Positions 17,853 through 26,558 of a stretch of 64,000 bases of DNA are shown piece by piece. The stretch spans positions 310,001 to 374,000 of the forward strand of contig JACKMU010000002.1 in NCBI GenBank assembly GCA_024235215.1. Reading direction: 5' to 3'. The position numbers were made by a program, and so were the translations under genes. The DNA is from Chromatiaceae bacterium. GTDB lineage: Bacteria > Pseudomonadota > Gammaproteobacteria > Chromatiales > Chromatiaceae. The notes beneath the pieces are model-generated. The model saw only the letters and a list, made by a program, of their open reading frames with translations, made no database searches and had not been told where the DNA came from. The stretch's first letter is position 1. Each line of letters begins with the position of its first letter.

Positions 17853-18172
17853 ATTTTTCCGCCATCGACCCAAGCTACTCTGCGCTGTGCCACTAATGAA
17901 GCAACGACTGCGTCGCGCCGATTACACCATGTGAGTTTCACTATGACTCGTCGCGAAAACGATTAGTATTTATATTCACAATTGTATTAATTCTTACTAT
18001 TAATTTGACCAATATACCGTTATATTTTATCAACCTCACCGTTCCTTCCAACGAGGGGATGGTGACGGCCGGATCAACCAGTGCTTTGTAACACTTATTC
18101 AGGTTAAGTTGTGGTCGCTTCCCATGGTTGTCTTCCTGAATCAGCACGAGAAGGATTGGACAGAGCGGAATC
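17853..18172. promoter_or_regulatory. Divergent AT-rich intergenic region between ppsR and a LysR gene
   Basis: This region of 320 bases separates the starts of ppsR (leftward) and the LysR gene (rightward). The part at about 17955-18035 is markedly AT-rich (for example TTATATTCACAATTGTATTAA and GTTATATTTTATC), unlike the flanking genes. It should contain both promoters and probably the LysR operator, although I cannot assign a specific T-N11-A site with confidence. No convincing gene is seen. Confidence 0.5.
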
Positions 18173-19108
18173 ATGGCCTCACCTACACCGATATACTATA
18201 AGCAGAACCGCTTGAAACAGCTGCGTGCTTTCTGCCATGCGGCGAAAACCGGCAGTATCAGCGAAGCAGCGGAGCGGGTATTTCTCAGTCAGCCAACCGT
18301 CTCCCTGCAGATACAGGCACTGGAACGGGAACTGGAGACACAGCTGTTCGAACGGCGCGGGCCCAAAATCAGCCTGACAGCGGAAGGCGAGATATTGCTG
18401 AAGCTGGCGATGCCGCTGGTCGAAGGGATGGATAAGTTGCATGAGACCTTTTCCGCCCAGCAGGGACTACTGGAATCGGGTGAACTGCATATTGCAGCCG
18501 GAGAGTCGACCATCCTCCATCTGCTGCCTCGAACCATGCAGCGGTTCACGCGCAAATATCCCAAGATCCAGGTCAAGCTGCTCAACGTGACCGGTGGCAG
18601 GGATGGCCTCTCCAGACTGCGGGCGGATGAAGCTGACATTGTCATTGGTCCACTGCCCAATGTACCTGAGGATATCAGTTACGAGCCTTTGGTCACCTAT
18701 GCACCCACCTTGATTGTGCCTACTGATCACCCGCTGGCGAAGAAAAAACAGGTGAGTCTGCACGATATCAGTCCTTACCCGCTGATTCTGCCACCACCCA
18801 ATCTGACTAGCTGGCGCCTCGTCGACATGATCTTCCGGCAGCATGACCTGAAGCTCAAATGCGGTATCGAGGCAGGCGGCTGGGAAGTGATCAAGCGATA
18901 CGTGGAGATGGGTATGGGCCTGTCGATTGTCACCGACCTGTGCCTCACCGGCAAAGAGCGACTGGTCAGGTTTTCACTGGAGGAGTACTTTCCAAAACGT
19001 ACCTATGGCATCGTGCTCAGGCGCGGTAAATACCTGTCACCCCAAGCAGCGCTCTTCCTGAAGATGCTGCAGCATCATTGTCTGGAAGGGTCGGAGAAGA
19101 AGGAATGA
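18173..19108 (+). CDS. LysR family transcriptional regulator, CysB-like effector domain
   Basis: DNA-binding regulator of 311 residues. The helix-turn-helix is at about residues 13-72 (LRAFCHAAKTGSISEAAERVFLSQPTVS), joined by a linker helix to a periplasmic-binding-protein-like effector domain (about 100-305). The segment GGWEVIKRYVEMGMGLSIV matches the conserved signature of CysB-type effector domains. It is divergent from ppsR, from which it is separated by 320 bases. LysR regulators often control the divergent neighbour, so ppsR is a candidate target. The effector is unknown. Confidence 0.9.
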   Translation: MASPTPIYYKQNRLKQLRAFCHAAKTGSISEAAERVFLSQPTVSLQIQALERELETQLFERRGPKISLTAEGEILLKLAMPLVEGMDKLHETFSAQQGLLESGELHIAAGESTILHLLPRTMQRFTRKYPKIQVKLLNVTGGRDGLSRLRADEADIVIGPLPNVPEDISYEPLVTYAPTLIVPTDHPLAKKKQVSLHDISPYPLILPPPNLTSWRLVDMIFRQHDLKLKCGIEAGGWEVIKRYVEMGMGLSIVTDLCLTGKERLVRFSLEEYFPKRTYGIVLRRGKYLSPQAALFLKMLQHHCLEGSEKKE

Positions 19109-19112
19109 TGAG

Positions 19113-19134
19113 TGCCGATCCGGGACGATCGGCA
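19113..19134. terminator. Possible bidirectional terminator
   Basis: An eight-base-pair stem TGCCGATC/GATCGGCA with a six-base loop lies between the convergent LysR and ChaN-PDZ genes. There is no U-tract on either strand, so termination is a suggestion from position. Confidence 0.4.
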
Positions 19135-19182
19135 GCACCTCCCTACAGGGCAAGCGCAGCGTCATCGCATGTCAGCAGTTCG

Positions 19183-20418
19183 CTACTCCCCGCCCAGCGC
19201 GAAATCAAACTGCAATACCTCCTTCCCCCAGACCATCTGTTTACGCACCACCTCCAGTTGAACCCGGTCGCCAGGTGACAGGTCCAGCATCACGATCTTG
19301 ATATCTGCGACACTGTGGATCCGGGCACCATTCAGGTGCTGAATCAGATCACCCTGCGCTATTCCGGCCTGACCGGCGGCGCCTTTCGGTAACACCTTGC
19401 TGATGCGCACCCCTTGATCGCCGTCATCGAGCAACACCCCCATCAGCCCTGCGTGGGGCAGTTCTACCGGAGCGGGATAAAGTACGAAGTCGGCCACCCC
19501 CGGATTGAGTTCTATGTTATCCGCGGGTAACAGGATATGCGAGACGATGGGCAGGCGTCGTGCCACCCGGTGTGGAATACCGTTGCCGTACATCAAATGT
19601 CCCGAACCGGCAAGCACGACCATGTTGCGCTCTGGGTGTGCCTTGAGATAGCTGGCAACCCGCTCGGCCATGCCCTCATCCCAGGTCAGCTGAACCTCCA
19701 GAAAACGCTCGAAGCTACCGCTTCCCGCGTGCGGGTGTCCCTGGTAGACCGCACGAATCCGCTGCCGGTAGCTTGCATCGCTGCTGTCCAGTTGCTGCGG
19801 AAGCATGGCACGTTCCTGCTGACTCAAACCGGCGATGCCAACCTCAGACACCCGGTTCGTCAACTCCCGGGCGACATTCAGTGCAATGACGGGAATACGC
19901 TGTTCGCGGGCATACTGCATGATCGGACGATAGAGACGATAGTCGAAGCGCCAGCGATCGAACCACTCAGTTCCAAGCAGCATCTCCCGTTCACTCGAGC
20001 GCCCCGTAGTATAGCTGTCCAGGTACGACTGAAACGGTTGCTGAAAAAACTCCATACCGATGGCCAGATCCGGATTGCGTCGATGCAACTCGCGGATGAT
20101 CTCCAATTGGTTGAGATGGTGGCCGAATCGGTCGTGGGTCTCACCAACGTAAACCACACGGCTCTCCGAGAGTCTGGCAATGATCGCACTCAATTCCTGC
20201 ATCTTCGTCATATCCAGAACTTGTGTTTCCGCCGCTTGCCTGGCCTTGTGCGGTTCCACAACCGGATGCTGGCGCGGTAAGTGGGAACCGCCAGCACCCT
20301 GCGGCAGCGTCTGGATGGTACCGCCGCCTCCCTCCCGAATCGACTCATGGCTGTTACATGCAGTAACAGAGAGTACGGTCAGGAGCGAGAGCAGGGGGAG
20401 CGTTCGGTGGTTAACCAT
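19183..20418 (-). CDS. ChaN family lipoprotein with C-terminal PDZ domain
   Basis: Envelope protein of 411 residues. The N-terminus is a lipoprotein signal peptide ending in a lipobox (LSVTAC), so it should be anchored to a membrane. The ChaN/DUF399 domain (about residues 90-285) is recognised from VVYVGETHDRFGHHLNQLE, AIGMEFFQQPFQ and VVLAGSGHLMYG. ChaN binds haem or iron in Campylobacter. The C-terminal 90 residues form a PDZ domain (ISKVLPKGAAGQAGIAQGD). ATG at 20418 has AAGGAT seven bases upstream, and the lipoprotein signal directly follows it. The gene is divergent from the M1-like peptidase gene, with 101 bases between them. Confidence 0.88.
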   Translation of the reverse strand: MVNHRTLPLLSLLTVLSVTACNSHESIREGGGGTIQTLPQGAGGSHLPRQHPVVEPHKARQAAETQVLDMTKMQELSAIIARLSESRVVYVGETHDRFGHHLNQLEIIRELHRRNPDLAIGMEFFQQPFQSYLDSYTTGRSSEREMLLGTEWFDRWRFDYRLYRPIMQYAREQRIPVIALNVARELTNRVSEVGIAGLSQQERAMLPQQLDSSDASYRQRIRAVYQGHPHAGSGSFERFLEVQLTWDEGMAERVASYLKAHPERNMVVLAGSGHLMYGNGIPHRVARRLPIVSHILLPADNIELNPGVADFVLYPAPVELPHAGLMGVLLDDGDQGVRISKVLPKGAAGQAGIAQGDLIQHLNGARIHSVADIKIVMLDLSPGDRVQLEVVRKQMVWGKEVLQFDFALGGE

Positions 20419-20519
20419 AGTTGATCCTTCTATACTGCTGCTGGCATGATGTCCGTGTAGTAAATGGTTATTTTTACATAAGCTGATAAGACAAACTATC
20501 AACTGATCCAACTCCCGGA

Positions 20520-22658
20520 ATGTTCAGAAAAGCGATCACTCTCCTTCTGCTCTTGCTCATCTCCGTCTTGCTGCCAGCCTCTCAAGAGCTCCCGTTGATA
20601 GATCACGATCTGCAGGTCAACCTGACACCAGCCAGTGGCGGTATCGAAGTTGAAGATAAGATTCAGCTGGCTGAGCCGGCCGACTCGATCATCTTTGTTC
20701 TGCATGCGGGGCTAGAACTTACGTTAGTATCCGAAGGGGCGCAATTGGAGCACCTCGGCCACCACACCAGTGGAGCTGTTTCGGGACAGCTGTATCGGGT
20801 GCTGTTCCACAAGCCGCAGACTGAAGTGAAGCTCCGTTACGCCGGTCGTATTCAACACCCGAGAGATACGAGCGGCCAGAACGGATCTGGCAGCCAACCT
20901 GCAGGAACCCCGGGAGATATCTCCGAGCAGGGTGTCTTCCTCAGCGCTGCCAGCCTCTGGTATCCACGCATCCCGAAACATCTGGTGAGCTTCTCACTGC
21001 GTCTTACGCTACCGGCCGAATGGCTCGCGGTCAGTCAGGGAGTCTCCTCGGATGAGGGTACCAAGTGGCAGGAAGACTCTCCTCAGGAAGAAATCTACCT
21101 GATCGCCGCACCTTTCCACCGGTACAAAGCGCACTTTCCGGCAGCCGAGGCCCAAGTCTACCTGCGCAGCTCAGATCCCGAACTGGCCGAGCGCTATCTG
21201 CAGGCGACCGGCCACTACCTCGGACTCTACCAGCGATTGATCGGTCCTTATCCCTATGGGAAATTCGCGCTGGTGGAGAATGATTGGGAGAGCGGCTACG
21301 GTATGCCTTCGTTCACGCTGCTCGGTCCACGTGTACTGCGTTTTCCGTTCATCCTCAACTCCTCCTACCCCCACGAGATTCTGCACAACTGGTGGGGCAA
21401 CGGAGTCTACGTCGACTACCGCAGCGGCAACTGGAGTGAAGGCCTCACCACCTACCTGGCAGACCATCTGCTCAAGGAGCAACAGGGGGAAGGCGCGGCA
21501 TACCGGCGGGATACACTGCAGCGTTACGCCGATTTCGTCCATTCCGGTGATGATTTTCCCCTGACTGAATTCCAGGGGCGTCATGGGGAGGTCAGTCAGG
21601 CCGTGGGCTACGGCAAAACCCTGATGATCCTGCATATGCTGCGGATCAAACTGGGAGATGCGATTTTTCTCGCTGGCGTCAGGCGCTTCTACCACGACAA
21701 TCTGTATCGATTCGCCAGTTTCGATGACCTGAGAGAAGCATTTGAAGCCGCCGGCCAGGTGGACCTGAAACCCTTTTTTGCACAGTGGACCCGCACCACA
21801 GGCGCACCGGATCTGAACCTCTCAGAGCTCAGCTCGGCGCAGGATGCGCAGGGTCACTACCATCTGCGGGGTTTACTGCAACAGGTTCAATCCGGCACAC
21901 CGTTCGAACTGGAGGTTCCACTGGCGATCCAGACGACGCAGACAGATGCAATCCACTATCGGCTGATGATGACGGAGCGTGAAGTGCGCTTCGACATTCA
22001 GCTCGAACACCCCCCGTTACTACTCAGTGTCGATCCGGATTTCGATCTGTTTCGCAGCCTGGCGGAGGGCGAGTCGCCGAGTTCCATCAGCCAGCTGTTC
22101 GGTGCTGAACTGATGACACTGATTCTTCCATCGACCGCTGATACCCAGGAGAAAGCGTATCTGCAAAGGCTGGCAGAAGCTTGGTCCGGGCGCTGGAAAC
22201 AATCCACGATCGTCTGGGACGATAAGTTGAACAGGCTACCGCAAACAGGAGCAGTGCTGCTGTTCGGCAACGCAAACCGGTTTGCCAAGCTGTTTTTCCA
22301 GCAGCTAGCCGACCAAACGGTAAGCCTCTCCCCGCAGGAGCTGAGCATCGAGCAACAGCGCTATGCGTTGACTGATCTGAGTTTCGCTTTGACCGCAGCC
22401 CATCCAACCGACAAGGAGCATGGGATTGGCCTGGTCAACGTAGCCTCCGCCGCTGCACTGAACGGTTTCGCACGCAAGCTGCCTCACTACGGAAAATACA
22501 GCTACACACTCTTCCGCGGCGACGCACCGGACAAGCTGCTCGCAGGTCAGTGGCAACGTTCAGCGAGTGCGTTGAACATCCAACTAACAGCGCAGGAGTC
22601 ACCACCCCCGCTGCACCTTCGGCCCCGTCAAGCATTGACTGAACTGCCGGGGTTGTAA
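20520..22658 (+). CDS. M1-like zinc metallopeptidase, secreted
   Basis: Protein of 712 residues with a signal peptide (LLLLLLISVLLPASQ, about residues 8-22). The gluzincin zinc site is complete: HEILH at 285-289 and the third ligand E308 in NWSEGLTTYLADHL, giving HEXXH-X18-E. The conserved GAMEN exopeptidase motif of classical M1 aminopeptidases is not seen; the equivalent stretch is YGMPSFTLLG, typical of divergent M1 members. The C-terminal part (about 530-712) has no enzyme motifs that I recognise. It should act in the periplasm or be exported. The divergent neighbour is a ChaN-PDZ lipoprotein gene, so the two may share regulation. Confidence 0.88.
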   Translation: MFRKAITLLLLLLISVLLPASQELPLIDHDLQVNLTPASGGIEVEDKIQLAEPADSIIFVLHAGLELTLVSEGAQLEHLGHHTSGAVSGQLYRVLFHKPQTEVKLRYAGRIQHPRDTSGQNGSGSQPAGTPGDISEQGVFLSAASLWYPRIPKHLVSFSLRLTLPAEWLAVSQGVSSDEGTKWQEDSPQEEIYLIAAPFHRYKAHFPAAEAQVYLRSSDPELAERYLQATGHYLGLYQRLIGPYPYGKFALVENDWESGYGMPSFTLLGPRVLRFPFILNSSYPHEILHNWWGNGVYVDYRSGNWSEGLTTYLADHLLKEQQGEGAAYRRDTLQRYADFVHSGDDFPLTEFQGRHGEVSQAVGYGKTLMILHMLRIKLGDAIFLAGVRRFYHDNLYRFASFDDLREAFEAAGQVDLKPFFAQWTRTTGAPDLNLSELSSAQDAQGHYHLRGLLQQVQSGTPFELEVPLAIQTTQTDAIHYRLMMTEREVRFDIQLEHPPLLLSVDPDFDLFRSLAEGESPSSISQLFGAELMTLILPSTADTQEKAYLQRLAEAWSGRWKQSTIVWDDKLNRLPQTGAVLLFGNANRFAKLFFQQLADQTVSLSPQELSIEQQRYALTDLSFALTAAHPTDKEHGIGLVNVASAAALNGFARKLPHYGKYSYTLFRGDAPDKLLAGQWQRSASALNIQLTAQESPPPLHLRPRQALTELPGL

Positions 22659-22727
22659 TCAGTTACAAAGCTTGGCCTCGTCCTTTCAACACACACGTGC
22701 ACCCAGTGATGCTGCGAGTGTATAACG

Positions 22728-22745
22728 TCTGCCACCGATGGCAGA
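22728..22745. terminator. Possible terminator between convergent genes
   Basis: Seven-base-pair stem TCTGCCA/TGGCAGA with a CCGA loop, at the 3' ends of the convergent M1-like peptidase and SET genes. No T-run follows on either strand, so the call is weak. Confidence 0.35.
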
Positions 22746-23081
22746 TCAACCGCCTTCATAGTCGAAGGTGATCTCCTGATCGACCTCAATCTCCATCGTT
22801 GAATAGAGGTCGAATCCATCGAATTCGGCGTTTCCGGACTTGGCATGGTTCAGAAAACGCAGCAGATTACGACCACTGCGCCCGATCGCGTTCGCCTCGT
22901 CATCTTTGTCATAAACCCAGAGAACGTAGGTACCGTCACGTTTTGCCTCGGGTCCATGATAGGTTCCGATATATTCACCCTTTTTGATGGTGCGTCTGGC
23001 GAACAGACCCGTTCCGTGTATTGGTGACTCCGCCGAGTAGACGAGTTCACGCAGGTCACTGTTCTTTAATCTTCGTTTCAT
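22746..23081 (-). CDS. Small bacterial SET-domain protein
   Basis: Protein of 111 residues that is almost entirely a minimal SET domain, the fold of protein-lysine methyltransferases. Signatures: SPIHGTGLFARRTIKKGEYI at the N-terminal strand, RNLLRFLNHAKSGNAEF containing the NH cofactor motif, and EITFDYEGG at the C-terminus containing the catalytic-region tyrosine. A long open frame extends upstream to 23294, but I chose MKRRLKNSD at 23081 because AAGG lies about eight bases upstream and the SET fold starts there. The post-SET cysteines are absent. The substrate is unknown; a ribosomal or other basic protein is possible. Confidence 0.85.
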   Translation of the reverse strand: MKRRLKNSDLRELVYSAESPIHGTGLFARRTIKKGEYIGTYHGPEAKRDGTYVLWVYDKDDEANAIGRSGRNLLRFLNHAKSGNAEFDGFDLYSTMEIEVDQEITFDYEGG

Positions 23082-23318
23082 TCTCATACCCTTGCTGCCC
23101 GGTATTGATGCTGTCCGAGAGCGGAAAGGTTTAAGCACCCCCATTCTGCTGCCAGGGAGATACTGCTGTGGTCGAGGTTTACAGCGGTAGCGCAATGTAC
23201 CGTCGAAATCACCGGCGCAGGATGAATGGTATTGAAACACCGCAAAAAAAGCATGCGTAGGTCGTGCTGAGCTGGCAATCCAGGACGTACCCATCCAGCT
23301 TTGATCGGGATGCCTCTC

Positions 23319-25622
23319 TCAGCTTCGTTTCAGCACGCCTTTAAGCGCGGCCGCCATTGCCCCCTCCGGTTTCGATCGTGCCGGTTTCTGCTGCGCTCCT
23401 CTTCCTCTCCCGGTTGCCGGTTGCGATTGCCGCTCGGCTTTCGCGACCGGGCGATCACCACGCTCGTCGAGTCGCATGCTGAGCGCAATGCGCTGTCTCT
23501 CCGGATCGACATCCAATACGCTTACCTTGATCAGATCACCAGCCTTAACCAGATTGCGTGGATCTTTCACATATTCGTGCGACATCGCGGAGATGTGCAC
23601 CAGCCCATCCTGGTGGACACCGATGTCCACAAACGCTCCGAAATTGGTGACATTCGTCACCACACCTTCGAGCACCATGCCAGGTGTCAGATCGGAAATC
23701 TTCTCGATCCCGTCCTGAAAATTCACCGTTTTGAATTCTCCACGCGGATCGCGGCCCGGTTTTTCCAGCTCCTGGATGATATCGCTCACCGTCGGTATAC
23801 CAAACTGATCATCGGTGAAATCTTTAGGTTCGAGACGGCGAAGATAGGCAACATCACCCAGCACTGCACTCACCGGACGTCCTGCATAAGCGAGAATTCG
23901 CTCCACAACCGGATAGGCTTCCGGATGAACCGCCGATGCATCGAGTGGATTGTCACCACCAATCACACGCAGAAAACCGGCTGCCTGTTCGTAGCTCTTG
24001 GCACCCACCCGCGGTACGTCAAGCAAAGCATTGCGGTTTTTAAACGAGCCGTTCTCATCCCGGTAGCTGACGATATTACGCGCCTGGATCTGACTGATCC
24101 CTGATACCCTGGAGAGCAGTGCCACGGAGGCGGTATTCAGATCGACCCCTACCCGGTTGACACAATCCTCCACCACATTATCCAGTGTGCGTCCCAGCTC
24201 CGTCTGATTGACGTCATGCTGATATTGGCCCACACCGATCGCTTTCGGCTCAATCTTTACCAGCTCTGCCAGCGGATCCTGCACTCTTCTGGCGATCGAA
24301 ACCGCACCACGCAGAGAGACATCGAGATCGGGCAACTCACGTGACGCAAGCTCCGATGCGGAGTAGACCGAAGCACCTGCTTCACTGGTCACCAACTTTT
24401 TCAGCTTCAGATCGGGATGACGCTTGATCAGGTCAGCAACCAGCTTGTCTGTTTCGCGGGAGGCGGTACCATTACCGATACTCACCAGGGATACCCCATA
24501 TTTTTTCGACAACTGTGCCAGCTCCGCAATGGCTTGATCCCACTGCCGCTTGGGTGCATGTGGATAGATCGTGGAGGTGGCCACCACCTTGCAGGTGTTG
24601 TCCACAACCGCGACCTTGACCCCGGTGCGCAATCCCGGATCCAAGCCCAGGATGGTCAGGTTACCCGCGGGCGCGGCGAGCAGCAGATCCCGGATGTTAC
24701 TACCGAAGACCCGAATCGCTTCGGCTTCGGCAGCCTCCCGCAGACGCATCTTCAGTTCGAGATCCAGGTGAGTGAATATCTTGATCTTCCATGCCCAACT
24801 GACGGTTTTCCAGAGCCACTCATCCGCGGCACGACCGCGCGCCTCGACGCCCACTCTCTGCGCGATCAGCCGTTCACAGACACTGATTTCATCCACCGCC
24901 TGATCGATCTCAAGGTCGAGCCGTAAAAAGCCCTCACCACGTCCACGGAACAGCGCCAGTGCACGGTGTGAGGGGATCTTGCGAATCGCTTCCGCATAGT
25001 CGAAATAGTCGGCAAACTTGGCCGCCTGCTGCGCCTTTCCATCGATCAGCGTGGATCTCAGTATGCCGTTCTCCCAGAGATAGTCCCGTAATCTGCCGAC
25101 CAGCTCAGCATCTTCGGAAAAGCGCTCCATCAGAATCTGCCGCGCACCTTCCAGCGCGCTCTGTATATCGGCCACACCTTTTTCCACATCGACGTATACG
25201 ACGGCAGCTGACTCCGGCTGTAGGTCGGGGGAATCCAACAGCGCCAGCGCGAGCGGTTCAAGGCCTGCCTCCCTGGCCAGCTGTGCTTTGGTACGCCGTT
25301 TCGGACGAAACGGAAGATAGAGATCCTCGAGCCGGGTTTTGGTCTCGGCAGTGAGCAGATCCCTTTCCAACTCGGCGGTCAGCTTGCCCTGCTTGCTGAT
25401 ACTGGCCAACACCTGCTGACGGCGCTCTTCCAGCTCACGCAGATAGATCAGGCGCGTCTCCAGCTGACGCAGTTCGGCGTCGTCCAGTCCCTGGGTTTTT
25501 TCTTTGCGGTAACGCGCAATAAACGGCACGGTGGCACCCTCATCCAGCAGCGAAATTGCTGCGGTGACCTGCTCTGGCTGAACGCCGAGTTCACTTGCAA
25601 TCTGTTCAGTGATTCTTTTCAT
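23319..25622 (-). CDS. tex: Tex family RNA-binding transcription accessory protein
   Basis: Cytoplasmic protein of 767 residues, the normal length for Tex. The order is: N-terminal helical Tex domain (SLLDEGATVPFIARYRKE), a YqgF/RNase H-like domain (LGLDPGLRTGVKVAVVD, about 325-450), tandem helix-hairpin-helix (SRVSGISQIQARNIVSYRDE, about 495-565), and a C-terminal S1 domain (VVTNVTNFGAFVDIGVHQDG, about 645-715). The tail is basic and rich in Lys, Arg and Ala. Tex binds nucleic acids and affects transcription and translation. The gene has 237 bases before the SET gene on the same strand. Confidence 0.96.
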   Translation of the reverse strand: MKRITEQIASELGVQPEQVTAAISLLDEGATVPFIARYRKEKTQGLDDAELRQLETRLIYLRELEERRQQVLASISKQGKLTAELERDLLTAETKTRLEDLYLPFRPKRRTKAQLAREAGLEPLALALLDSPDLQPESAAVVYVDVEKGVADIQSALEGARQILMERFSEDAELVGRLRDYLWENGILRSTLIDGKAQQAAKFADYFDYAEAIRKIPSHRALALFRGRGEGFLRLDLEIDQAVDEISVCERLIAQRVGVEARGRAADEWLWKTVSWAWKIKIFTHLDLELKMRLREAAEAEAIRVFGSNIRDLLLAAPAGNLTILGLDPGLRTGVKVAVVDNTCKVVATSTIYPHAPKRQWDQAIAELAQLSKKYGVSLVSIGNGTASRETDKLVADLIKRHPDLKLKKLVTSEAGASVYSASELASRELPDLDVSLRGAVSIARRVQDPLAELVKIEPKAIGVGQYQHDVNQTELGRTLDNVVEDCVNRVGVDLNTASVALLSRVSGISQIQARNIVSYRDENGSFKNRNALLDVPRVGAKSYEQAAGFLRVIGGDNPLDASAVHPEAYPVVERILAYAGRPVSAVLGDVAYLRRLEPKDFTDDQFGIPTVSDIIQELEKPGRDPRGEFKTVNFQDGIEKISDLTPGMVLEGVVTNVTNFGAFVDIGVHQDGLVHISAMSHEYVKDPRNLVKAGDLIKVSVLDVDPERQRIALSMRLDERGDRPVAKAERQSQPATGRGRGAQQKPARSKPEGAMAAALKGVLKRS

Positions 25623-25722
25623 CGAATAATTCTCAATACCCGGCCTGGCCGCTCGATAATTAATCCAACACTATGTTCTCTTTTTGTTCTTCTCATGTTA
25701 GATTAGAACTTAAGGAGAACCT

Positions 25723-25776
25723 ATGCTCTATTGTGGAAATCGGAAGGTTAACTTTGGTTCGGAGACAAACAGATGA
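25723..25776 (+). CDS. Putative 17-residue leader peptide
   Basis: A very short open frame, MLYCGNRKVNFGSETNR, preceded by a consensus ribosome binding site (AAGGAG at 25712-25717, five bases before ATG). Its TGA stop overlaps the ATG of the next small frame by the sequence ATGA, which implies translational coupling. It resembles a regulatory leader or the first part of a split gene. I do not recognise it. Confidence is based only on the strong ribosome binding site and the overlap. Confidence 0.4.
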   Translation: MLYCGNRKVNFGSETNR

Positions 25777-25946
25777 GAACAGGATACCGGTACATCATGC
25801 GTGATCAGGTCGAAAACCCCATTCCCGGCATCATGGATCAGCGGGTTACCCATCGAGGCAGACAATCGGAAAAGCTGCTGTCCATGCTGTCGGTAGCCTT
25901 CGTCACTTTCGTCTATCTCCTCGCGATGGCACTCTCCGCCGACTGA
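25773..25946 (+). CDS. Putative 57-residue single-pass membrane protein
   Basis: A small frame with its own ribosome binding site (GGAG at 25761-25764, eight bases before ATG), overlapping the stop of the preceding leader frame by ATGA. The first 34 residues are polar (DQVENPIPGIMDQR, then THRGRQSEK) and the C-terminus is one hydrophobic helix, LLSMLSVAFVTFVYLLAMAL, ending in SAD. The layout suggests a small inner-membrane protein with a cytoplasmic N-terminus. It is divergent from tex, with 150 bases between the start codons. No family recognised. Confidence 0.5.
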   Translation: MRTGYRYIMRDQVENPIPGIMDQRVTHRGRQSEKLLSMLSVAFVTFVYLLAMALSAD

Positions 25947-26181
25947 GACTTCCCTCGCAGCCCACTCTATGGCGAGCGAACAGGCAAGGAGATAGTGGCC
26001 ATTGGCTTGTTCAGCGGATTTATGCTTTGACCGGATCAGGCAAGTCGATGAGATGCCGAACAAGCCCGAGTGATCCTGCATTATTCGGATCGGTAGAGGA
26101 GAGACACCGCCATTCAAACATTCTCGATTGGAGAACACATTTATCACTTGAAGAGAGCACCTCAACCACCTTCTGTATCAC
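25947..26181. other. Gene-free stretch before foldback copy 2
   Basis: Between the small membrane-protein frame and the repeat I see no convincing gene. An open frame on the minus strand (25728-26165) covers both small frames but has no clear start signal or recognisable domain. Confidence 0.4.
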
Positions 26182-26346
26182 TATGAGCCTGTCGGACTAT
26201 GGATGTTTCTACTGCGGAAGTGGGAGAGCGGTCCAAATTTTCCCCGATTTTCGTTACATAGGTCCACTATGCGCCTCAAATCGGGAACCATATTGCCTCG
26301 CTCTCCCACTCCCTCGCTACGATCCCCCATAGTCCGATAGGCTCCA
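26182..26346. mobile_element. Foldback/MITE-like repeat, copy 2
   Basis: About 165 bases with imperfect terminal inverted repeats (left GAGCCTGTCGGACTATGG near 26185-26202; right CCCATAGTCCGATAGGCTCC near 26326-26345). An inner perfect 12-base inverted repeat, AGTGGGAGAGCG at 26219-26230 and CGCTCTCCCACT at 26299-26310, and a third short pair (CCGATTT/AAATCGG) would fold the whole element into one long hairpin. Its reverse complement aligns along most of its length with the copy at 50407-50552. Unlike the other two copies it is not bounded by CTAG, so it is probably older. No coding capacity. Confidence 0.75.
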
Positions 26347-26558
26347 AGCCGACAACAGATGGTGCGAGCCAGGGTCCGTTCAACTCTTCCGGCTTCTGCA
26401 ACAAGAAAGCCTTTGACAGTCCACCGCAACAGAGTTTGCCAAATGAATTGACAGCCTGATATCAACCATCAGCATACCCGGTAAATTCAACCTGATGAGA
26501 TACGGGTACCGGTTTTCCATACGAAATCCAGAGTAAACCCGCTGGTCGAGAGCGCAAG
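26347..26558. other. Gene-free stretch after foldback copy 2
   Basis: Together with the repeat and the preceding stretch this forms a poorly coding island between the small membrane-protein frame and ihfB. I see no gene in these 212 bases. Confidence 0.4.

Noticed and set aside
25728..26165. Minus-strand frame of 145 codons in the island after tex
   Set aside because: No ribosome binding site, no domain, and it overlaps the two small plus-strand frames that have strong sites.
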